From Microcaldota archaeon (GTDB taxonomy: Archaea; Micrarchaeota; Micrarchaeia; Micrarchaeales; CABMGC01): a stretch of DNA of 41,480 nt. How positions within the stretch are numbered: the stretch's first letter is position 1; each line of letters opens with the position of its first letter. Below, one piece after another: positions 26,605 to 35,479 of this stretch. The DNA lies in assembly GCA_030040265.1 (NCBI GenBank), contig JASHUB010000003.1, positions 1 through 41,480 of the forward strand, written 5' to 3'. The translations under genes and the position numbers were made by a program. The notes below the pieces were generated by a model. That model made no database searches, was not told the origin of the DNA, and saw only the letters and a list, made by a program, of their open reading frames with translations.

Positions 26605-27720
26605 ATGGCAGCGCAGAGACAACAGGCACCTATGCAAAACCGGCCTCTCCAGAACAGGCCCCTCCAACCGAGGACGCTGAAGAACGTTCAGCAGAGAAGG
26701 ATTAGCCCGATAGGCGCGGTCGCTGGCGTTATAGTGATATTGATAGTCATAGGCATAATCTATGCGCTGCTTCCCAGCTCGGGGGTGTCCGGCCTTGGGA
26801 CAGGCCAGACTTTCACGCTTGCACCTAACCAGAGTGCCTACTTCACGATAACAAGCGGGGGCGTCTCGAAGGCATTGGTCCTGCAGAGCGCATCAAACGG
26901 CACTGCGACAATGTATGTCGGCACAGTGCCGATACTGAGCAATCCTGTGGTCAGGTTCACGCTCGCCTCCGGGTCATCGATAAACATCAGCAGCACAGGT
27001 TCGGGCGTGGCAGACCTCCATGTGGGATTGACGTCCGCATCCTCAACAAGCGCGAAGATAACTGTCAGCAGCGTAAACACAGGGCTCGGCCTCAGGTCAA
27101 GCCCCTCTGCAGTCGTGATATATCCTGCAGTGTTCACACCAACCGGCGTAAAGACATCAAACTCTAGCAGCGGGACAACCGTCAGCACCGTAACCAGCAC
27201 GGTCCGTGCGACCACATCTGGTCCGAGCGTCAGCTCCATCTCCGTCTCGGTCACCAGCGTCACGGTGATGCCAACTGCGCAGGTATATCTTGTCGCCAAC
27301 AGCACGGCCATAGGCGCGCTGATGGCGAACTACAGCGCACTCTTTTCGGCCGATGCAGGATGCGACGAGTCGACTTACAACACGACGTTCACCGCCGCTT
27401 CTGGCACGCCGCCCAGCGCGGCCTTCGCGACAGACTACGCCAATGCATCCGAGATAACTCCTTATGGCATGAGCACATCGTTCACCGAGCAAAGCTCGTC
27501 AGTATACACCGTCAGCTACAACATGAAGGACCACCTGTCGTCCTTCAACAGCGCTGGGTTGCTGCTGAAGCTAAATCTCTCCAACACCAGCGCACCGATA
27601 GTGAATGAGACGTTCAAGGGCTACTGGTATGGGCAGACGTACAGCAACCTCTATGCGAGGTACATAAACCAGACAAAGCTCGGCGGGGACTGCGAAGCCT
27701 GGGTCACGGTATTCAAGTGA
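26605..27720 (+). CDS. Membrane-anchored Ser/Thr-rich extracellular protein
   Basis: 371 aa; QNRPLQNRPLQPRTL repeats, TM GAVAGVIVILIVIGIIYALL, then Ser/Thr-rich ectodomain with N-x-S/T sequons. Confidence 0.7.
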   Translation: MAAQRQQAPMQNRPLQNRPLQPRTLKNVQQRRISPIGAVAGVIVILIVIGIIYALLPSSGVSGLGTGQTFTLAPNQSAYFTITSGGVSKALVLQSASNGTATMYVGTVPILSNPVVRFTLASGSSINISSTGSGVADLHVGLTSASSTSAKITVSSVNTGLGLRSSPSAVVIYPAVFTPTGVKTSNSSSGTTVSTVTSTVRATTSGPSVSSISVSVTSVTVMPTAQVYLVANSTAIGALMANYSALFSADAGCDESTYNTTFTAASGTPPSAAFATDYANASEITPYGMSTSFTEQSSSVYTVSYNMKDHLSSFNSAGLLLKLNLSNTSAPIVNETFKGYWYGQTYSNLYARYINQTKLGGDCEAWVTVFK

Positions 27721-29979
27721 CTATTCCGGAGAGGCCGGCTGCTGCGCTGGCTTCTGCTTCTTCTTCCTCTCGAATATCGGTATGGTGAACCAGAAGGTGC
27801 TTCCCTTCCCCGGCTCCGACACCACGCCCATCTTCCCGCCATGCAGGTTGACCACCTCCTTGCATATTGACAGGCCTAGCCCTGTGCCCTGGCCCTCCTG
27901 CCGCGTCAGGCCCTTCCTGTTCGGCAGCTGGTAGAACTTCTTGAAGAGCTTTATCTTGTCCTCCTTGCTGATCCCCACGCCCGTGTCGGTGACATCGACG
28001 CGAACGTTCCTCTTCCTGTTGGTTATCCTGACGATTATGCTGCCGCTGTCAGTGAACTTTATCGCGTTGCCTATCAGGTTGACGAACACCTGTATGAGCC
28101 TGTTCGGGTCTGCCGATATCTCCGGCACGTCGTAGTTGACGTCCCACTTGAATGTCAGTCCCTTGTTCGTCGCGACCTCCACGAGGGCGTTTATGCTCGG
28201 GTTCTCGCCAAGCCTCGCCAGGCTGACCTGCTGCCGGTCAAGCTTTATCTTGCCCGACGAGAGCTTCGCAACGTCAAGGATCTGGAGTATGAGCTGCATG
28301 AGCCTCTCCGCCTCGTCCATTATTATCCTCAGGTACTCCTGCTGCTCCTCGTTCAGCTTCCCGAACTGCCCCTCCATCATCAGCTTCGAGAAGCCCTTGA
28401 TGTTGGTGAGCGGTGTCTTCAGGTCGTGCGATATGTTGTATATGAACTGCGTCTTGAGGTCGCTCTCCGTCTTGAGCTTCTCCGCCTCCCTCTCCAGCGC
28501 CTCCGCCGTGTCCTGCAGGCGCTCTATCCTGCGCTTCGTCGCAAGCTCCTTGCTAACGATCAGGTATCCTATCACGCTGCCGTTCTCATCAAAGTTCGTC
28601 ACGATGCTCTGTTCGCACGGCAATGGCTCTGTGCCGCCCTTGCTGACCAGGTTCACGAACAGGCTCGTAACGGCGCCATTCTTGGCAGCGAAAGATATCG
28701 CCTTGTTTAGCGCGTTCTGGCTCTCTGCGTCTGCGCAGAGCAGCGAGAAAGGAGTCCCTGCAAGGTCCTCTGTCCTGCAGTTCATCAGCCTCTCTGCGCT
28801 CTTGTTCATCTTCTTGATATAGCCTAGCTGGTCGATCGACACTATGGAGTCGGTGGACATCTGCACAACATCGTCAACCAGCCGCTGCACGGCGTTGACA
28901 TACTTCTCGAAGTTGTTGTTCGTCACGACGCACGAGTACCCTCCGATGGAGTTCTTGTAAACGAGCAGCCGTGTATCAAGGTAGATGTCGTTCCCGACGC
29001 TGAGCTTCGCCGAAGTGGTGTAGATGCTGTTCCCTATCTTGTCCAGCTCCTGTGCGAAGCTCTTGTTGCCGTAAACAAGGTCTGAGAGCCTCCTGTTGGT
29101 TATCTCGGCCTGCGGCATCTTGAGTATGCGGTCGACGTTCTTGCTTGCCCAGACCACCTTGGTCTGCGCGTCAAGCAGCATGAAAGCCTCGGCGTTGCTG
29201 TACTGCATCAGCTGCGTCCCCTCAAGCAGCTCACGCGACTCAGTTATATCATAGAAGGCGACGTGCATCAGCTTCTCGCTTATCTTGCCGGACGTCAGGC
29301 TGAACGTGCGTCCAGAATCGGCCTTACCCGATGCGGTCTGTGTCAACCCGTTCTTCAGGCGCGTGAAAGACGCCTGGTCGATGCTGAAGAAGTCGGATAT
29401 TTGCTTGCCAACAATCTCCTTGATCGTCTTGTTCAGTATCGTGAGCGCCTGCTTGTTCGCTTTCACCAAATTGCCTGACGCGTCCACTAGCAACTGCGGC
29501 GTGGTGCTGTTGAATGCCGCGTCGAAGTACCTTGCCACCCTGACGCTCCGCTCCTTCTCCGACTTTATTATGATATCGTAGCCGACTATGTTCGTGAGCA
29601 GGCCCAGCGCCTCGAGCAGGCTGTTGTCAAACTTGTCCTCGTTCTTCGAAAGCAGCGTCACTATGCCGAAAGCTTTCTTTCCCTCCCCAACGGGCAGGAT
29701 GAGGCAGCTCTTGTATCCCTCGTTGTAGTACCTTATGAGCTCCGGAAAGGACGAATACTGGCTGAGCCGGTTATCGATGTACGGCTTGCCCGTGTTCATC
29801 GCAAACTCTTCTGCGGAATTGACCGTCTCCTTGTTCTTATGCACGTCCTTTATCACGAAGGAGTCTATCCCAAAATTAGTCTTTACCTTCTCGCTGAACT
29901 TGCTGAGCAGCGCTTCTGTAGTGGCGGCCTCCTTGCTTATCCCTATCATTTCCGTCAGCAAGGTGTCAAAGGAAACCAT
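27721..29979 (-). CDS. Sensor histidine kinase, apparently cytoplasmic, with GAF/PAS-like N-terminal domains
   Basis: 752 aa; H-box FIYNISHDLKTPLTNIKGFSKLM, N-box NLIGNAIKFTDSG, VTDTGVGISKED, GTGLGLSICKEVVNLHGGKM; no obvious TM. Confidence 0.9.
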   Translation of the reverse strand: MVSFDTLLTEMIGISKEAATTEALLSKFSEKVKTNFGIDSFVIKDVHKNKETVNSAEEFAMNTGKPYIDNRLSQYSSFPELIRYYNEGYKSCLILPVGEGKKAFGIVTLLSKNEDKFDNSLLEALGLLTNIVGYDIIIKSEKERSVRVARYFDAAFNSTTPQLLVDASGNLVKANKQALTILNKTIKEIVGKQISDFFSIDQASFTRLKNGLTQTASGKADSGRTFSLTSGKISEKLMHVAFYDITESRELLEGTQLMQYSNAEAFMLLDAQTKVVWASKNVDRILKMPQAEITNRRLSDLVYGNKSFAQELDKIGNSIYTTSAKLSVGNDIYLDTRLLVYKNSIGGYSCVVTNNNFEKYVNAVQRLVDDVVQMSTDSIVSIDQLGYIKKMNKSAERLMNCRTEDLAGTPFSLLCADAESQNALNKAISFAAKNGAVTSLFVNLVSKGGTEPLPCEQSIVTNFDENGSVIGYLIVSKELATKRRIERLQDTAEALEREAEKLKTESDLKTQFIYNISHDLKTPLTNIKGFSKLMMEGQFGKLNEEQQEYLRIIMDEAERLMQLILQILDVAKLSSGKIKLDRQQVSLARLGENPSINALVEVATNKGLTFKWDVNYDVPEISADPNRLIQVFVNLIGNAIKFTDSGSIIVRITNRKRNVRVDVTDTGVGISKEDKIKLFKKFYQLPNRKGLTRQEGQGTGLGLSICKEVVNLHGGKMGVVSEPGKGSTFWFTIPIFERKKKQKPAQQPASPE

Positions 29980-30029
29980 GCCATCACGTCGCCAATATAC
30001 TTATTAACTTAAGATATTAAAGGATATGC

Positions 30030-30689
30030 ATGAAGCTAGTGGAGATATTTGACGGCGTTTTCAAGATCGATGGAAAGCTGGCCACGCTGAATCTCGCGCC
30101 TGGCAAGGCGGTCTATGGCGAGCGCCTCATAGAGGAGAAGGGCAAGGAATATCGGATGTGGGACCCGTACAGGAGCAAGCTCTCAGCAGCGATAATGAAG
30201 GGCATGAAGGGCATGCAGATAAAGCCCGGGAGCAGGGTCCTTTATCTCGGAGCTGCGACAGGCACCACGTGCAGCCATGTGAGCGACATAGTCGGCGAAC
30301 GCGGCGAGCTGTACGCCATCGAGCTTTCCGAGCGGAACGCAAGGGAACTGATAAAGATGAGCGAGGACCGCCCCAATGTCTTCCCGATAATGGGCGATGC
30401 AAGGAACACCGATGCTTACGCTTCCGACGCTGGCTCGGCAGATGTCCTGTACCAGGACGTGGCCGCAAGGGACCAGGCCCAGATACTCCTGAAGAACGGC
30501 GCGCTGCTCAAGACTGGGGGCTACGCATACGTCGCGATAAAGTCGCAGAGCATAGACGTCGGCAGGGACCCAAAGCAGGTATACAAGGAGTTCCTGGAGG
30601 AGATATCATCTGGTTTTGAGATCCTCGAAAAGATAAACATAGCACCATACGACGAGATGCACCTGTTCGTCGTGCTCAGGAAAAAGTAG
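30030..30689 (+). CDS. flpA: Fibrillarin-like rRNA/tRNA 2'-O-methyltransferase
   Basis: 219 aa; VLYLGAATGTTCSHVSDIVGERGELYAIELSERNARELI and DVLYQDVAARDQAQILLKN. Confidence 0.95.
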   Translation: MKLVEIFDGVFKIDGKLATLNLAPGKAVYGERLIEEKGKEYRMWDPYRSKLSAAIMKGMKGMQIKPGSRVLYLGAATGTTCSHVSDIVGERGELYAIELSERNARELIKMSEDRPNVFPIMGDARNTDAYASDAGSADVLYQDVAARDQAQILLKNGALLKTGGYAYVAIKSQSIDVGRDPKQVYKEFLEEISSGFEILEKINIAPYDEMHLFVVLRKK

Positions 30690-30723
30690 GCAGGGTTAAA
30701 ATCCTATACGTGCCATTCTAATC

Positions 30724-31545
30724 GTGTCCGACGCAGACCTAGCCAAGTACATCAAACAGGTCAGCCTGCCAAAGCAAGGAAAGAAGGAGTGCAAGGCTTG
30801 CGGATCGGATGTCCGCTCGCCAAACAAAGACGGGATATGCCATTTCTGCGAACTTCCATGCACCATGGCGGCAAAAAACGTTGACAAGTCAGCGTCAAAG
30901 TCCATCGAGACCGTGTGGCAGCTAATAGGAGACTCAAAGTGGGATGCCGCTGCGACTTATTTCCCGTCCATCGCGGGACAGAAAGACGACCCAGTCTCAG
31001 TGTACTGCGCAGGTATATTCTACCGCTACTATTCGGATCGCCAGTACCACGATCAGGACCACAACCTTTTGGGATACATGGAGCAGAATGCGAAGAACAT
31101 GCACGACTCGCTCTACACTATCGTCACCGCGAAGGATTACCTGTTCCGGGCGATAAAACTCGTGTCGCTCGACCAGGATGCGCAGCGGGACGAGAAGCTG
31201 CTCTACCTAGATTTCATAACCAACGTGCGTCTGAAGAGGCTTCACCTCGCGGCAAAGACGCTCCAGCTTCTCAATGCACTGCAAAAGACTAGCATCGCCA
31301 CGGAATACGCCAACATGGTCTACGCGGTCGAGACTTCGGACAAGTCTGCTGAGGAAAAGCTGTCCATGATGCTCAACAAGCAGGAACCGAACGCTTACTA
31401 TTACCTTGCGCTGCATCTGGTGCAGAAAAAGAGGCTCCGTGATGCTTTGACAGTGCTCGATGCGCTTTCGAAGTCGGTCCACATGCCTATGGCAGAGGAA
31501 CTTTCACGCAAGGTAAGGATAACGATGCAGGCAAGCGCGCTCTAG
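30724..31545 (+). CDS. Zinc-ribbon plus helical (TPR-like) protein of unknown function
   Basis: 273 aa, GTG start; CKACGSDVRSPNKDGICHFC then alpha-helical repeats. Confidence 0.65.
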   Translation: MSDADLAKYIKQVSLPKQGKKECKACGSDVRSPNKDGICHFCELPCTMAAKNVDKSASKSIETVWQLIGDSKWDAAATYFPSIAGQKDDPVSVYCAGIFYRYYSDRQYHDQDHNLLGYMEQNAKNMHDSLYTIVTAKDYLFRAIKLVSLDQDAQRDEKLLYLDFITNVRLKRLHLAAKTLQLLNALQKTSIATEYANMVYAVETSDKSAEEKLSMMLNKQEPNAYYYLALHLVQKKRLRDALTVLDALSKSVHMPMAEELSRKVRITMQASAL

Positions 31546-32990
31546 CCCTTCACAACGCCCAACGGGGCGTTTCTTGCCACGATGTCCGCCAGGCCCGCCT
31601 TCTGGACGACGCTGACAACATCGTCAACATTCTTGTACGCCCACTCCGCCTCCTCACTTATAAGCTTCCTGCTCTTGACCATGATCTGGACGCCCTTCTT
31701 TTCCAGCGCATCGAAAGTCTTTTCCGCAGGGATGTCGCGGAGGGCCTGATGCCTCGACATCACCCTGCCGGAACCGTGGCACGAAGACCCAAAGGTCTCC
31801 TTCATCGAGCCTTCGGCTCCGCAGAGCACATAGCTCGCAGTGCTCATGCTTCCAGGTATGAGGACTGGCTGGCCGACGCTACGGTAAGCGGAGTTGACCT
31901 CTTTATGCCCTTTCGGGAACGATCTTGTCGCACCCTTCCTGTGCACGAGGAGCTTCATCCTCTTTCCATCCACGCTGTGCTCCTCTAGCTTCACGATGTT
32001 GTGGGCCACGTCATAAAGAAGTTCCATGCCGAGCGCGTCGCTGCTCTTGCCGAAGACCTCCTCAAAGCTCTTCCTCACCGAGTTGGTGATTATCTGCCTG
32101 TTCGTGAACGCAAAGTTGACCGCGCATCTCATCGCGCCGAGATAGTCCTGCGCCTCCTGGTCCCCAACATGTGCGTAGCTCAGTTCTGGGTCGACGAGCT
32201 TTATGTCCTTCTGCTGCTGATACGGGACAAGCCTCTTCAGAAAGTCGCTGCAAATCTGGTGACCAAAGCCGCGCGAACCGGTGTGAACCATCACTACCAC
32301 CTGTCCCTCGCTAAGCCCGTAGACCTTCGCGACGTCCTTCTTGAATATCTTCTCCACTTTCTGGATTTCGAGGAAGTGGTTGCCCGATCCGAGAGTTCCG
32401 AGTTCGTGTTTCCCTCTGGCTCTTGCGTCCTTGCTGACCTTGTCGAATGCCGCCCCTTTCATGGTTCCCATCTCTTCGGTGAACTCGATGTCATCCTTCT
32501 GCCCAAAACCTTTGGAGACTGCATACTCTACGCCCTCTTCGCAGATTCTTTCAAGGTCGTCCGCAGTCAGTCCCGTCTTCAGTTCGCTGCCCACACCGCT
32601 GGGCACGTTCTTGAAGAGTAGTCCAAGCAGTTGGTGCATCTTCGGCTTCAGGTCTTTCTCGGTCAGGTTGGTCTTGATCAGCCTGACCCCGCAGTTTATG
32701 TCGTAGCCACAGGCTCCGGGCGACACAATGCCATTTTCTGCATCAAAAGCAACCACGCCGCCTACCGGAAGCCCGTATCCTTCGTGGCCATCTGGCATCA
32801 CGAGCACGTTCCCGGCTATCCCTGGCATGGTGGTGGCGTTGACCGCCTGGTTTATTGTGTGGTCCTTCTTTATCTTTTCAAAAAGCGCATCGTTTGCGTA
32901 GAGTGTCACGCCGGTCGTCATGCCTTGTTTCTCGTCCTTTTCGATGGCATATCTGACTTCGTCTACCTTCGTTATCTCCATCAGAATCAA
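31542..32990 (-). CDS. rtcB: RNA-splicing ligase RtcB
   Basis: 482 aa; MPDGHEGYGLPVGGVVAF, GACGYDINCGVRL, LGSGNHFLEIQKVE, VMVHTGSRGFGHQI, SCHGSGRVMSRHQA; start may be 32981. Confidence 0.95.
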   Translation of the reverse strand: MILMEITKVDEVRYAIEKDEKQGMTTGVTLYANDALFEKIKKDHTINQAVNATTMPGIAGNVLVMPDGHEGYGLPVGGVVAFDAENGIVSPGACGYDINCGVRLIKTNLTEKDLKPKMHQLLGLLFKNVPSGVGSELKTGLTADDLERICEEGVEYAVSKGFGQKDDIEFTEEMGTMKGAAFDKVSKDARARGKHELGTLGSGNHFLEIQKVEKIFKKDVAKVYGLSEGQVVVMVHTGSRGFGHQICSDFLKRLVPYQQQKDIKLVDPELSYAHVGDQEAQDYLGAMRCAVNFAFTNRQIITNSVRKSFEEVFGKSSDALGMELLYDVAHNIVKLEEHSVDGKRMKLLVHRKGATRSFPKGHKEVNSAYRSVGQPVLIPGSMSTASYVLCGAEGSMKETFGSSCHGSGRVMSRHQALRDIPAEKTFDALEKKGVQIMVKSRKLISEEAEWAYKNVDDVVSVVQKAGLADIVARNAPLGVVKG

Positions 32991-33093
32991 TCGATATCTA
33001 TGTTTCTGCTAAGTTTAAATAGGCGTAGATTGCTAGACGGGCCTCCCGAAGTCAGCTTTATATATCATGAAAATCAGATAGCCGGTTGATGTT

Positions 33094-34440
33094 ATGGCAG
33101 TGCAGATGCAGTTTGACGCATTCAAGGGCGACCCTGCAGTAGGCTGGAACAAGTTCCTTAGCAGCCGCTCAGAGCTGCTTCGGGATTCCGCCCCCTCCGG
33201 AGAGATGCTCAAGAGACTGCACCGGATAATGACCGGGCACTGCAAATTCGAAGTCACGCCCGAAGTCGCGTCACGCGAATTGTACACGTTAGACAGGCCT
33301 GCCGGCGATCCGGTCTCGAGAGGGATATCACAAGAGGCGGCCCGCATGCAAAGCGAAGGCTATGACGCAACAAGCATATACGTCACGCTTGCAGATGTCT
33401 TTCTCGAGAGCTGCATGGGAAACACGACTATTGAGATAGATATAAGCAACATGAGCAAGCTCCGCTCATACGGCTCGAGAAAGATACGCAACCGTCCAGC
33501 AGAGCACGTGATGGCATCGACGTTCCAAGCCTTCGGCGGAAACACTCAAGACGTAAAAAATGCAGCGGGCAATCCAAGGGCGCAGTTCCTGGTGCTCTTC
33601 CACATAACCACAGGTCTGCCCGAACTATACGCTTCGTGGTGCAGCGTCTCGGACGCCCTGCTCGGAAGGGCGACCACTTTGGACGAGGCATTGCGTGCAG
33701 AAGCGGTATTCCAATCCTCGAGGGCCATACTACATCCATTCCTTGATGGCAACACGCGTGCATACACCGCGCATCTCGCTTACACACTTGCGCGTTTCGG
33801 CGTGTTCGTAGAGAAATTTGACCAAGCCTTCCTGGAGAAGTACCACAGATTGGCTTCCGACTCCCAGAAACAGGTGATGCGCGCTGGCGGTTCAACGTGC
33901 ATTGTGGGCGACCACGCGCTACTGATGGGCCTGGTGGACGATGTCCGGAGACCATACATGGCCAAAACACGTGCTGCGCTTCAAGGCGTCATCAACAACA
34001 CCGGCGCGCAAGCTGGCATCCTGGCCCATACTGCGAACCAGCACTTCTGGGTGGCAAAGCAGTGGCTGATAGAAACGGGGCTGGTGAAACCCACCGCAGA
34101 AGAACAAGAAGCGATAAAGGCAGTCGGCATTCTGAACGGGTTATGGACACGGAGGCCCGAACTATTGGCAACTGCATATGCGCAAAGCTCAGGTGTGATA
34201 ACTGCAAGTGGACTGCAGCAATTAGGCTTCTCCTCGTCCGATGTGGATCTGTTCTTCAGGCAGCACGCGCTCAATGAAAGGCTTTTGCTGGTGACCGAAG
34301 AAACAGAAGCATGTCTGGGCCAGGAGGGGAGATTAACCGCAGACGCAAAGGGCAAAATAGCAGCGTTTTTCTCTGAAGCGAGGGACATTCCTGGGGTCCG
34401 GGAAAGGCTCGACGAACTGATCGCGGAGCAATCGCACTAG
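33094..34440 (+). CDS. Divergent Fic/Fido-like protein
   Basis: 448 aa; AILHPFLDGNTRAYTAHLAYTLARFG aligns with Fic HPFx(D/E)GNGRxxR but with NTR in place of NGR. Confidence 0.6.
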   Translation: MAVQMQFDAFKGDPAVGWNKFLSSRSELLRDSAPSGEMLKRLHRIMTGHCKFEVTPEVASRELYTLDRPAGDPVSRGISQEAARMQSEGYDATSIYVTLADVFLESCMGNTTIEIDISNMSKLRSYGSRKIRNRPAEHVMASTFQAFGGNTQDVKNAAGNPRAQFLVLFHITTGLPELYASWCSVSDALLGRATTLDEALRAEAVFQSSRAILHPFLDGNTRAYTAHLAYTLARFGVFVEKFDQAFLEKYHRLASDSQKQVMRAGGSTCIVGDHALLMGLVDDVRRPYMAKTRAALQGVINNTGAQAGILAHTANQHFWVAKQWLIETGLVKPTAEEQEAIKAVGILNGLWTRRPELLATAYAQSSGVITASGLQQLGFSSSDVDLFFRQHALNERLLLVTEETEACLGQEGRLTADAKGKIAAFFSEARDIPGVRERLDELIAEQSH

Positions 34441-34533
34441 AAAGCGACGACAAAACCGCAGGCAAATGCGTTTTCGCTCCATGCAATGGAAAGGAGACGA
34501 GGGTTAGCTTTATATATCAGATAAATTCAATAG

Positions 34534-34549
34534 TTGGATTGGAATCCAA
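34534..34549. repeat. 16-bp near-palindrome TTGGATT-GG-AATCCAA
   Basis: Perfect 7-bp arms, just upstream of the TATA-like TTTAAAA before tRNA-Leu. Confidence 0.7.
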
Positions 34550-34560
34550 AGGGTTTAAAA

Positions 34561-34586
34561 CACAACATAACAATCAATATGTTGTG
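34561..34586. repeat. Perfect 9-bp inverted repeat CACAACATA-N8-TATGTTGTG abutting the tRNA-Leu 5' end
   Basis: Arms 34561-34569 and 34578-34586; last base is G1 of the tRNA. Confidence 0.8.
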
Positions 34587-34689
34587 CAGGGATGGCGGAG
34601 CCTGGTCAAACGCGGCAGACTCAAGATCTGTTGGCTTAGGCCTACGGGAGTTCAATAACAGAAATGTTGGACAAATCTCTCTCCCTGCA
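34586..34689 (+). tRNA. tRNA-Leu(CAA) with a 19-nt non-canonical T-loop intron (about 34656-34674)
   Basis: GCAGGGA/TCCCTGC acceptor, GCAGA-CTCAAGA-TCTGT anticodon arm, long variable arm, T-stem GGGAG/CTCTC; T-loop TTCAAAT restored only by removing 19 nt (TAACAGAAATGTTGGACAA, boundaries ambiguous by CAA repeat). Confidence 0.88.
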
Positions 34690-34708
34690 CTTCCTATGGG
34701 ATGGTGGT

Positions 34709-35479
34709 ATGGCGAAATCACGAAACACTAGAAAGAATACGACAAGGGCGAAGCCCAAGTTCAAGCCTAAGGCTAGGCGACCAGCTGCGAAGAAGGATCA
34801 GGCACCCAAGAAGGCGATAATCTCAAAGATAAAGAAGGCAAGGATAAAGGAGAAGGTCATGCTCGACATACCACACTACCCGCAGACAGAGGAGTTCACA
34901 AGCTCTGCCGCCTGTGCAATGATGGTCCTGAAGTACATAGACCCAGAGTTCAAGTTCAAGAAGGACCACGAATACAGCATCTGGCAGGAGGCCGTCAACG
35001 GCAGCGTATGGCACGGTTCGAAATACGGCCTTGCTTACGCTCTCGCGAAGCGCGGCGCAAAGGTCGGCATAATAAGCAACACAAAGGACGAGGGATACGA
35101 GCGGAAGCTTGCGGTGTACGAGAACGTCAACCTTGACACGCTCAATGCGTCGTTCAGCGAGATAAAGCAGAAGTCTGAGGCGCTGGGCAACGAAGAGGAG
35201 AACGGCTCGGTGTCGCTGCAGACCGTAAAGAAGGCCCTGTCCTCGAACTACATACCGATAGTGCTCATAGATGCGAACGTCATAAACCCGTATCTCGAGT
35301 CGTCTCCACACTGGATAGTGGTCAAGGGCTACGAGAAGGATGCGTTCTACATAAACGACCCGTACTCGGACAGCACGGTAACCCTGGATGCCAACTCGTT
35401 CAAGTCAGCTGTCGGCTTCGATGAGAACAGCCACCTGATAGCCGTCGATGTAAGGCCAGGCAAGCCGAAGAAGAACTAG
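34709..35479 (+). CDS. C39-like papain-fold peptidase-family protein with basic N-terminus
   Basis: Start MAKSRNTRKN; LDIPHYPQTEEFTSSAACAMMVLKYI (candidate Cys), HWIVVKGYEKDAFYINDPY (candidate His/Asp). Confidence 0.75.
   Translation: MAKSRNTRKNTTRAKPKFKPKARRPAAKKDQAPKKAIISKIKKARIKEKVMLDIPHYPQTEEFTSSAACAMMVLKYIDPEFKFKKDHEYSIWQEAVNGSVWHGSKYGLAYALAKRGAKVGIISNTKDEGYERKLAVYENVNLDTLNASFSEIKQKSEALGNEEENGSVSLQTVKKALSSNYIPIVLIDANVINPYLESSPHWIVVKGYEKDAFYINDPYSDSTVTLDANSFKSAVGFDENSHLIAVDVRPGKPKKN

Noticed and set aside
26865-26880. Fourth copy of the att-like GCGGGGGCGTC
   Set aside because: Lies in frame within the surface-protein CDS in GC-rich context, with only partial match; treated as chance, but it lowers the significance of the 11-mer.
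31542-32990. Possible intein in RtcB
   Set aside because: 482 aa is a normal RtcB length with contiguous motifs; no intein blocks seen.
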